Of a stretch of DNA of 64,000 nucleotides, positions 18,162-30,100 are shown piece after piece. Location: positions 70,001-134,000 of the forward strand of contig CAJNDS010000268.1 of NCBI GenBank assembly GCA_905221605.1, written 5' to 3'. This DNA comes from Symbiodinium natans. Its lineage: Eukaryota > Sar > Dinophyceae > Suessiales > Symbiodiniaceae. The notes below the pieces were generated by a model, which made no database searches, was not told the origin of the DNA, and saw nothing but the letters and a program-made list of their open reading frames with translations. Position 1 is the stretch's first letter, and each line of letters starts with the position of its first letter. The translations under genes and the position numbers were made by a program.

Positions 18162-21100
18162 GTCACGATGAGCTTGACGACGGTCTTCCTCTTCTCCGGA
18201 ACCGTCTTCGGGTGGGGCGCCTTCTCCTCGATGCTTCAATCGGCCCCTTGCACGTCAAGCCCGGAACCCTAAAACTTAAACCCTAGGCCCTAAACCCTAA
18301 AACGTCTAAACCCTGAAGCCCCAAAACCCATAAGCCTAAGACCCTGGAAGCCTAAAGCCCAATCATGGGACGAAGCAAACCCGGCCCTCTGCCGTAGTAA
18401 AGTGAGCTTGAACCTTTATTTTGGGCGAAGGGGTTTAGGGTTCAGGGTTCAGGGTTCAGGACTTAAGGAAGGATGAATCACACCCGCAAGTTGCCTCGTT
18501 GTTTTCTAAACCCTTAACCCTAAAACCCTTAGCCCCAAATCCCCAAACCCAAGTCTCCTGAAATCTACTCCTAACCCCTAAACCCCTAAACTCCTAAATC
18601 CCTAAACCCCTAAACCCCTAGACCCCTAAACCCCTAAACCCCTAAACCCCTAAGACCCTAAACCCCTAAACCCCTAAACCCCTAAACCCCTAAACCCCTA
18701 AACCCCTAAACCCCTAAACCCTAAACCCTAAACCTTAAACCCTACAGGAAGGCTACTACGACTACCTCTGCGAGAACCCGGATCCAAAAAATCCGTGTAC
18801 CAAGCAGCTCCAGGCACTGAACAATGCGTTCACCTTGGCGGCTCTGCAGAATTGCCTTAGGGTTTAGGGTTTAGGGTTTAGGCCTTAGGCCTTAGGGTTT
18901 AGGGTTTAGGGTTTAGTGTTTAGGGTTTAGGGTTTAGGGTTTAGGGTTTAGGGCTAGGGGGTTTAGGAGTTACGGCCCGCTGGTGTTGACGTTGAAGTTC
19001 TTCTAGGGTTGGGAATGAGTCCATTGACTAAGGCAACCACCGCCGTGTCGCTGGTGGCCTACTTGAACGGCTCTTCGGTTGAAATTTGTACACACACACA
19101 TATTATAAGTAACCCCGAACACATCCTTAGACCCTAAACCCTCTTCTTGTTCGGAAACAGCCAGCTAATTCCCCCCTGGTGAAGCCCTATGCCCCTTAAA
19201 CCTTTCATCCCCCAAACCCCTAAACCCCCTACAGCCCCTTACAGAGAAGGTCAACATACCCCAAACCCAAAACCTGTAACCTTTACACGGAGAATAAAAG
19301 GAAGGATCTTACCATACCCCTTAATTTCTTTTGAGGGGTATGCCAAAGGGGTGTTGAATAGTTCTTAGATAAACACTAACCCTAACCCCTGTACCCCTAA
19401 GCCCTAAACCCTTGTGGCCAATTGAAGGAATCGTGGGGGCCATCTGCTCCTAGACGTGGGTTTAGGGTTTAGGGTTTAGGGTTTGTTTATGGTTTGGGGT
19501 TTAGGGTTTAGGGTTTAGGGTAGCCCCCTTAAGAAATTTTTCTTCTTGTTTACATGAACCCAAGAGAACATTACAAATACGACTGTTTGGTGTAACGGGA
19601 GTATAGTTATGACCACGTGTTTGGGTTTCCTTACTTTGTAGGAGTACAGAAAGCTTAAACCTTAAACTCCTAGGCGTGTCCAGAAGTTTATAGGGCTGTT
19701 AGCGGCTTAGAGGCGAAGAAGCCCTGACAACCTAAAAACCTCAAATCCTTAAACCCGAAAAGCCTTAAGCAAACCCTCATATCAGCAAACCCTAAAACCC
19801 CTAAACCCCTCAAATCCTAAAACCCTAAAACCCTATAAAACCCCAAATCCTAATACCCTGAACTCTCAAATCCCAAAATCCTAAAGCCATCAAAGCCTCA
19901 AATCCTAAAACCCGAAAACCAGACCGTAAACCCTAAACCCTAAACCCCAAACCCCAAACCCTAAACCCTAAACCCTAAACCCTAAACCACAGAGGTTGGC
20001 TGGTGGACTCCCTGGGACCAACCAAGGTCACCGTCATCGCAGGCCAGGGTTCAGCGTTTGATGGGCCTTTAGGGTTTAGGGCTAGGGTTTAGGGTTTAGG
20101 GTTCAGGGTTTAGGGTTTAGGGTTTAGGGTTTAGGGTATAGGATTTAGGGTTTAGGGTGTGGGGTTGAGGGTTGAGGGTTCAGGGTCTAGGGTTTCGGGT
20201 TTAGGGTTTGGGGGGTCACATGGTTTTAGGGCTCGGGTGTTTTTTTGGGTTTAAGAGCTCGGGATTTTGTTGTCATGGGATTTAGGGCCGAGCCTGTGTG
20301 ATATGAGGCTTAGGGTCTCGGGCTTCGGGGAGGGGAATTTCGGCAATGGGCCAGGGGCCTCCATGCTTTGCATCTGTCGGGCGTTTGCGTCTTCCCTTGC
20401 CTTTTCTGTGTATCTTCCGAATCGGAAGAAAACCCTAAACCCTAAACCCTAAACCCTAAATCCTAAACCCTAGGGTTTGAATAAACAGCCTGAAGTAGGT
20501 ATTGTTTACAGACTTTAGACCCCATTTTAGATTTTATTAGCGAACTTGGGAGCCCCAGAAGAAGGACCACTCCCCTAAGCCCTAGACCTCAAACCCGAAC
20601 CCTAACTTGATTGGGTTTTGGGCACCACTTTTGGCTCACCACAACCAACCCTGAACGCTAAACCCTAAACCCTAGACCCTAGACCCTAAACCCTAAACCC
20701 TAAACCCTAAACCCTAAACTCTAGCCTCAGCCCATCAGCGAGAACTCACAGACGCGCTGCCCTCATCATACCATATCAGACCACATGGGTCTTCTCCAAG
20801 CAGGCTCCCTTTTTGGGCTCCTTCGTATGGTATAGTACGGCACCCCTGAAAATAAGGATGCCCCCAAAAGGGGGCCCTAATTTAGAGAACTACACATACA
20901 CGCCCAACGTTTTGGGTTGACAGGTTTCGGTTTGAGGTTGAAGGGCTTAGGGTTTAGGATTTAGGGTTCGGGGTTTAGGGTTTAGGGGCCATCATCCTAG
21001 CCCTGCGTCGAAACCCATGATGCCCCAAATCCCAAATCCCAAATCCCAAGCCTGAACCCCAAACCCTAAGCCCCAAGCCCTAAACCCTAAACCCTAAACC

Positions 21101-24100
21101 CTAAACCCTAAACCCTAAACCCTAAACCCCACGCTGAGGTACCCTGAGTTCCTTGGGACTTCTGGGAATCGCCTTGACCAAGGTCGGCGGTTGGTCAAAG
21201 CAGGAGGCCGGGTTTAGGGTTTAGGGTTTAGGGGTTAGGGGTTACAGTAGGGGTTTAGGGTTTAGGGGTCAGGGTTTAGGGTTTACGGGGGACTAGGGTC
21301 CAACAGTGTCCCTAAACCCTGAACTTTACTATCAACCACACCCTCAACCCGTTTGGGGGTTTCGGGTTTAGGAGGCGCTCCTGAGCCATGATAAACGGCT
21401 TGTGCATCGCATGTGGCTTCTTCTATTGATGCTGCCGTAAAAGTGCAAAATCAGTTTTGCGTTCACCAAACAAAAGATACCCAAAACACTACACTCTAAA
21501 GCCTAAACCCTGAACTGTTTCGGGCTCTAGATGCCCATGACAGGCAGAGGGCGGCGGTTTCGACATCTTCTTGTGGTCCACGGTGCTAACAGCCGTCGGC
21601 GGATCCATGACAATGCCGCTTGGCGGGTAACACCTAAACCCGAAGCCCTAAACCCTTTAAAGCCCAAGCCCCAACCCTAAACCCAGTTGCCCAGTGCCCG
21701 GGCTTAAGGTTTAAAACCCTAAACCCTAAATCGTGTTGTGGACCCAGCGTCCGTGACGTAATGTTGGACCCAGTTTAGTGGGGGCCTCCTCTTTAAAGTC
21801 AATTTTGCTGAATTGTTCAGGACACCCTGACTGTTTGCGGGTCCCTCTTTAAAGTCAAACGGTTCCCGAAATCCGGCATTTTTTTTGGAGGATTTGCGGC
21901 TTGTTTCGGCCCCCTTTAAGAAGCCATTTGAAAAATTGGTTTCGTTCAATCCGACAGGGGGGTGGTCCAGCAGCCCCCCTCAACCCCGAATAATGGGACT
22001 GATTTGGGACCCTGTTTTATGTCAAGGCCCCGGCCCGGAAGCTCCGAATTTGGAAAAAGCCTATGGATCCCTTTTAAATTCATATAGACTCATCCCGGAT
22101 CCCTTTTCGATTCGCGCGGATCCCTTTTAATTCATGTAAGCTCATCCCTTTGAAATTCATATGGATCCCTTTTAAATCTATCTAAACTCCTCCCTATTAC
22201 AATCGTATAAAATCCCGGGCCCGTTTCAGGGGGAGGGGGGGGGGGCCAACACATTAAACCGGGTTCAACATAAACGTATCAGATCCATGAACAGTGCTGA
22301 GCTGCTGGTCGACTAGGCGCTTAGGGTTTAGGGTTTAGGGTTTAGGGTTTAGGGTTTAGGGTTGTAGGGAAAGGGGAAGCCGTTGAAGTATGTGGGGTCA
22401 GTGTTTAAGGTTTCGGGGTTTGGGAGCTTGCGCGTGCAGGACTTTGGAGTCTCGGGGCGGGGGCAGTTCTCTGCATGACCTCGGCAATGTTTGGATTCTT
22501 GAATTTATTGCAATCCAAGCCTTAGAGTCCTAAACCCTAAACCCTAAACCCTACACCCTACACCCTATAAGCCCTAAGCCCTGAACCCATGATCTGAGGT
22601 TCATCGGCTACCAAGCGCCCTTCATCATCCCTTCGCGTGCCGTTGCAGCAGCCGAGCTGGCCATCCATCTCCCAAACAGTAAACTCGGTTTAATCCGAGA
22701 CCCCAAACCCTAATGACAAAACAAAGAGAACGAAACCGAACCCCAACCGAAAGAAGACCCTCGGGGCCCCCGCCTGCTGTGCACGACCTCGCGCACGTTT
22801 TCCTCTGACCAAAAGCCTGCGGGCGGATCTCGTCGACGCCTTGCAGAAAGTTGGGTTTATCACTGCTTAAAAATTCTCTTCCCCCCTTCAACGATGCTTC
22901 GTCGCATCCTTGGAAATAAATGGAAGTCTCACTGCTCCCCACACGGTCGCCCACCATGAATCAGCACACTTAGGTTTGGTAAGGATATCAGCAAGTTGGA
23001 ACTCGGTGGGGACCCAAAAGAGTGGAGGTTTGCCATTGGCTTGCTCTTCACACAGATACTGCCTCAACGCAGCGAGATCTATGGCTAGACGTTTGTCTGA
23101 AGGGATCCTTGGGATGCCTTCTCGATGCAAATGGTCGAATAGTGATTTGCAATCCGTGATGCACTTCAGCTGACTGCCGCTCAAGTCCTGTACACGTTGG
23201 AGGCGGCCGCGCAGCACTGTTTGCACAAAGGATCTCACATACTGCCCCATCTCGATGGCCTCGGAACAGCCTGTGGTTTCAGCCCCGAACGTTGAGCGAC
23301 ACACCCTAGGGTTTGCCGAACTCTTCCAGTCAAGGATGCTTCCTATGCCTCCTCCAGCTGAGTACTGCTCTCCATCGGTCAAGAAGATGAGGCTTCCGAA
23401 CTGGCTGGCGACCTTGGAATTCGCCCGTTTGGCCTTTCTTTCTTTGATGTCAAAAGGTGTATTCTTCATGACGCCGCTGACATGGTCCTCGTACTCGAGG
23501 CGGAAACCATCCTCACCCGTGAGCTCTGCATTCGCCCATGCCGAGTCGTGGTACACTAAAAACTCTAGGCTCTCAAGTTTCAAAGGTCGTAGCCAAATCC
23601 CTTTGTCTCGGTGATCCCACGCTCGTCGCGCTATCTGGTTGGTGAACTTCAGGTCAGCAACGCTTGGGTTCTTTTGGAGTTGTTGTGCAAGCGAAACTGA
23701 GCATTGAATATCGGGACGACTCTGGGATCCAAGCCAGGAAAGGGCGCCGATGAGAGACTGGTTGTCGATTCGTTGTTCTTCAGAAGCAGGCTCTTCATCT
23801 TCCTGCCCCTTGCCGATGTCGATTTGGAACAGTCGCCCTCCAGCATACGCCTCTTGACTGATGAAGACACCTGAGTCATTCACCTCGATGTGGCTTCCAA
23901 TGTAGTCGAAGCTGTTGATCTCCCAGTCGTCGACTGGGAAGATGCTCGAGAGGGCATTGCGAATAGCTTCGGACATCTTCTTGTCGCCAGCAACCAGGAT
24001 GTCATCGACATGTACTCCGGCATACGCTGCCGGTTCGCTAGCTTCATTATCGGACGGAACAAGCTGAAAAAGGCAAGGGTCAAGCGCATTCTGCACAAAC

Positions 24101-27100
24101 TTGTACTCAACGCCCTCTACACTTAGCCGCACTGCTAACATGTCCTTTCGGAAGCGCCTCCACCATTTGCGAGGACTGTCAGGAAGGCCAAAGATACCTT
24201 TGGTGATTCGTAGCAGTTGGTCTGGATGTAGAGAAGCAAGACCTGAACGGGGCTGTCTGAGATACAAGACCCTTTCCAGAGCATCTCCGTTGAGAAAAGC
24301 TGCAGTAATGTCACCTGCTGATGCCTCCCACCCATGAGATTGCCTCCGACTTGCTACAAGCTGCATGATGGTGAGCACCGATAGTCTGTTGATGGTAGGC
24401 GCGTCGGTGTCTAGGAGACCGATATCTGGATCGCGGTGTCCAGACACGACGATCCTCGCCTTCAGTTTCCAAGGAAGACTAGAATCAAGCTTCCGCCGGG
24501 ACCAGTTCTTGTCTTTGTAGGCAAACCTTGAAGACAGGATACGACTTTTGTCCACACACTCACGAACACGAGCACTTTCTTCGAGCGACAAAGGCTCCAG
24601 GGCCTGATACTTGATGTGTTCGTCGTACTGTTTCTCCTCTGCTTGTCGGAAGACACTATGTTGTTCTGGTGGGATTACTGCCCAGGGGATCTCCTTCTCG
24701 TATTGTTTTTCGAGGGACCTGGCTGTACGGCATTGTTTTAACATGTGAACCGACTGGACTCCAGGCCCTTTCTTCCTAACTCTCTTGGGGACAGGAGGAG
24801 GTACAGGAGCTTCGAGTTCTCGTCGCTCGCTGGTAGGCCTATCTTCTGCAGTGAGTTCATCTTTCAAATCCTCGGGTTCGAGATCGAATTGAAAATCCAT
24901 TTCATCACCCTCAAGTTGTTCTTGTCCTTCGTCTGCATCAATGTCGTCAGCATGATCTTCATCTTCATACGTAGCGGGGTCATCGGGATCTAGGTTAAGA
25001 AGTCGTTCAAGATCATCGCGGGCAATCCTGGTGGTTAGGATTTCTCCAAGCTCTTCAGAAGTGCTAGGACGGAGATGTTCTTCAGCAACAAGATGACACC
25101 GCCCACCAAAAGAAACCCACCAGTTACCACCTTCATGTCCAATGATCGTTCCGGGCCCCCGCCACTTACCTCGTTTGAAGTTGGACTTTGTCCCTCCTTT
25201 GTCAACTCTGAAAAAGCACACCAACTCCCCGACGCAGTACCCTCCACGCTTAACTCGAGCCCGCTGGATAAGTGCACGACGAAGCTTCGAATCAAGTTGT
25301 GTTCTGTAAAAGGCGATCCTGGCCGAGGCACGAATATGCATCTCCCGTTGTCGTTGGCGATCATGTGAAAGTATTTCCAGGTATCGTTCTTCGTCATCGC
25401 CAGCGCACAGTTCTCCTGGGATTTTGGGATCTTTTCCGAACACAGCTTGGGTTGGTGAGAAACCATGTCTCCGGCGCAGCTCGTTCTTAGCTGAGTTCAC
25501 TGCTTGCAAGGCATAGTAAAGGTCGCTAGCGTCGATGGACTTCTCATCTATGACTTTTCTGAGCATAGCCTGATACCAGAGGCCATGACGCTCTATGAGT
25601 CCTTGCTGCCAATGGGCCTGGCCTGCAGCGGGGCGAAGCCGGCATCCATGGAATTCAGCATAGTTCGCCAGCCCGGCCTGTAGACCAGTTTCCAAGTCTG
25701 CAGCAATTGTTCCTGGTGCCCCAAAAACAGATCCCCACATCTGAGTGAACTTCCGCTCAAAGGCTTCGGCAGAATGCCCTTCAAGCTCTCCGACAAGATG
25801 GAACGTTGTAGCATGGTCTATGACGGACAGCAACGAATGTTTCACCTGGGCTGCATCGAAAACTGTGAAAACGTCGACGCTCACGAGCTGGTTGAAATCC
25901 AACAAAGATGGCAAACACGCAGGCCTCGCTGAAGCTGATTGCTTAGCACGATCACAAACCTGACAACGCAGATGTTTGCATGCTTGTATGACTGTTCTTC
26001 AGCTCCAGCAAGTCTCAAATGTCTCGCTAGGTCATGGTTGCTTGGGTGGCCGAGGTTCTGATGAAGTCGACCAAGGGAAGCCTGAACGGGCTTGGGGACC
26101 TGAGCGTCAAACTTGATGTTACTAGTCCTTGCGGCATCTAGTCTTTCAGGAGGTACAGCTTGGGGTTGTTCGCCTTCGGGATCCTGCTGTTCGATCTCTC
26201 CGACATATACCGAATGAGGCCCTTGCTGCAGAACTCCAGGTTGCGCAACACGAAGCACTTGAAAGCCTTGAGCGTCGACATCTAACTGGGTCTCATACAT
26301 GTTAAGCAAGCTGTCGAAGGCATGGTCTCTCCACAGCATGTGTTCTTTGTTACCGCTGAGAACGAATATACCCCCCAAGAGGATCTGATTCAACGCAGCG
26401 GAGAAGACCTGGGATGCGATTTCGTTGGACTTGGCATCGGTGATCTCGTCGTGACCTCGAATCCAGACAACACATGGGTGTAGGGCATGTATGGTTTCGA
26501 GAACTCTCTGGCAATCTGAATCGTTGACAAAATCCTCCCACGAGACCGGTTCTATGACTGAGCTGCCGTTTCCTGCAAGGGTGTAGGTAGCAGCGAAATC
26601 TCCAATTTCCAGGATTGATGGTCTGTCTGGGGATGAACTCGGAAGCATTACCTCGGCGACGTAACTCGAAGCTGCCGTCATACTTAAGGTCAACAGTGCA
26701 CTTGCTCGGCTAGCCCCTCGCATGATCTGTCTTCTGATGCTCTTCTTGGGTCGCCGGACGTGTTCGTTTTTCCAGGATTTGTCCTCAACGGCGATCTTCG
26801 TGGGGGTATCCTGCCCAACGGGGAAACCAAAACTTCTCAGCATGTCCCGTTCTTGTCGTGCCAGTTGCGACACCCCACGTGTTGTGTAAGCAGTAATGCT
26901 GATACGATCCCCTTCCCACTCTTCTACGCCATGTTTACGACGACCATCGAACTTCACGAGCGCACGAGTGTCGACAAGGTGTCCTGAAAGAGCACGCCCT
27001 TCGCCATCTGACATAATGTGGGGGACACCGATCTCTGGCACCTGGGCTTCAGGATCCGTTTCTATCCACAGACGACCGCCGCGGAAATTTCCGAAGGAGA

Positions 27101-30100
27101 TGGTGCTTGCAAGGGTGTCGCTATGGTTGTGCTGATCACGATGTACAAGAGGACGACAGTTCACATTGATCTGGAGGGAACTCCAGGTACCCTTGGCCCC
27201 ATGTGCCCGCAAGAAAGCATTCATGTAGCGCACAACATAGACATGGTCGAAGGTCTTCTTAATGATGCCGTGGAAGTTACCATGACTATAGGCCCCAAAA
27301 GCAATCGAGCTCCCCTGTTCCCCATGAGCTTGCCTTCGTCTACTGTTCCTAGCATGTTCACACACTCGGCGGGCCAGTTTTTCACAACTCTCGAAGCTGT
27401 AATCCTTGGTGCGCAAAAGGTCTTGTGCAACGACTTCAAGAGGTAGCTCTTCGGCACTGGACTCTCGACACTCATAGAAGGTTTCAGGGGCCCCGGTAGC
27501 ATTGGCCTCCATACCGCACACATCTAGGACCCCTTCGGCACTAGCGTCGTTGTCGAGGTCAACATCACACGAGAGAATCACATTCCATGCTTCTCCTTGA
27601 GCAGGGCGATCCTGGTGGTTAGTGCCTCGAGTTCCTCTCGTACCTCCGGGGGAGTGTCTTGGGCCATCTTGCTCTCCTCGGATTCGATGCCGCGCTTGGC
27701 TCCCATCTGCTTCGCTGTCGGGACATGGTTCTTGCCCTGATTGTACCCGCTTGCCATGGCCTCCGAAGTCCCCGTCACCAAAGACCACTTCGTTGAGGTC
27801 GAACTCGTCTCCTCTGGATCCGGTTGGTAAGGGATTGCAGCACTCATCTCTGGGTCGTGGTACGTCTCCTTCTGAGGATTGAGGACCTTCTGGGCAAAGT
27901 TGGCTAGCTGCCTCAACTCGTGGGACGCCCCCGATCCCTGCGCTGCTGTTTCCTGAAGACTCCAGCGAAGATACGAATGTGGGAGTTCTCTGAAGAGCAA
28001 GTTCTTGTACCTCCCGAACGTCACGATCTGTTCCGACAGATCTCTTGTCGAGTCTCGTATGATCCTCTGAAGGAGTCCTCGGGTGGGCTTCGGTGGAAGC
28101 GGGATCTGCAGCTCGTCCATCTTCTTGACTAGCTCGGGCATCGTCATTGAAGAGAGACCTCTCGGGACGCTGGATGGACCATGTAGTTCCTTTCTCTTCT
28201 CTGACACCAGCTGACGTATCTCTTCCTTGCCCCATGTAGTGTGTATCGGCACTTCCAGCCGATGAGCTTCTTCTACCAACTCGCTCCGGCTCATGTTCCA
28301 GAGCGTCTTGGCCTTCTGCGACGACATGTTCCGAACTGCTGCTCTGAAAAGGGGTACGAGGGAACACAGTCCTACCGACCCAAAGAGCTGAATGGGCTGA
28401 CTCGGGTGAACTCTGCCATGCGTCATGTCGACTCGGAAGGAGTTGCAAGGACTGACATGCTATAGCAGTGGTGCTTCGGAACGACCCGACGTTGTGGAGG
28501 AGTTTATCTCGAACGTTGCTCTGACTTGTGTGCCATGCATCGGGGGAGAACAGTGCTTTCCGGGGAATGACGTGTATTCGTATGAAAGAAGAAGCCGTTT
28601 CTATCCAGAAGTCCTTTGCAAGCTTGGTCTCACTCCACCAACGCATGAAAACATCAGTGTTCAAAGCCTCGGCACTCAAGAAGTTGAAGACAAAGGGCGA
28701 TAACTTCTTCGGATAAAAGATAGTCTCGAAGGGCTGGGAGAGGTTCCGATCGGCACCTCCATCGGCAACACATGCTGACTCACAGCTCCTGGAAGTAGCA
28801 AAGGTTGATGCAGAGGCCCTCTCACTACTCTCACATGTCATGGTCATGTATGCAGCATGAGACTCGCTGGAAGGAAGGAGTCGCACTTCGTCCCCGGCCC
28901 ACTCCTGGGGCGTTGGGAGAGCAAACGTCGGGAGCCCTTTCACTCGTACGGGAATAGCCGGATGTCCATTTTCCGTCGTGAGGAGCTTGAGATCTTGTAC
29001 TCCAAGGTGACGAAACGAGGCGCTGTGTCCTTCAACATCATAAAGCATGCCAATCTTGCTCAGGACGTTTCTTGACAGGAGAAGGGGGACCTCTCCCTGG
29101 ACGATGGAAGCCCTGACCAAGAAGCCGCGTCCACCAACGAAGATCGCAATCGTGGCAGTGAAGGTAGCCCGGAAAAGCTTGGAGGCCCCGAACCTGAAGT
29201 CGTCCTGGGTGTCGATGAACTGCATCTCAAGGCCCGCTTCCCGGCCAGCCAACATGTACTTCTGGAGCCACGCCTGTCCCGCCACAGATTTACTGCGTGC
29301 GGAGTCGGTGATGGCGACCAAGCCCTGACCACCCATGTAGCCGACCTCATAGGCAACCTGCACCACAAACGCCTCCTTGGAGCTGTCCTTGGCGCCCGAG
29401 GAACCACCAGGCTTCGTCATCTGGCCTCCAGGCTGATTCATTGGGCACTCTGGGTCTTTGTGCCAGTGCCCCCTGCGGCGGCATCCAGCACAATACGAGC
29501 GACTTTTGGCAAGCTGCAACCTGGCCTCAGGAGTATCCTTGTTGCTGGCTTCGTTCCTGGAACCATCCTTGCGAAGAAAACTAGGATCCACTCCCCGAGC
29601 CTTCGTGATCTCCCTGTACCGGGCCTTGGCTGACTCCTGAGCCATGAACGCCTCGTGCATCTCAGAGGCCTCTTCCTCGGTCATCAGGTGCTCTGTCTCC
29701 TCCTCGGCAATGTCGTCCTCGTCAATCTCGGTCAAGAAGGCACCTCGCACAGGTTTTCCTTTGCCCCCATCAGGATTGCCGTTGCCGTTGCGCCTCACGA
29801 ACCACGGGGGCTTAAAGGACTTCTCGTGGAGGACTGCTGCCTTCTGCAACTTTGCCGTATTGTACTCATTGCCCACGGAAGCAAGGAGGGCAAGTTCCTC
29901 TGCACTCGTGAGGCCGAGGGCATTCAAGTACGCCCAGGCCTTTGCGACTTCAGGGAGGCGACAGTCGATCTCCAATAAGCGGGTGTGGCCACGGTCGAAT
30001 GCTGAGTTGAACTCACGGATACTCTGACCTCCTTCACGTCTCAGCTTCTTGAAGAACTGAGTCAAGGCCTCGGCTATCTTCGACACCTCGATCTCCTGGT

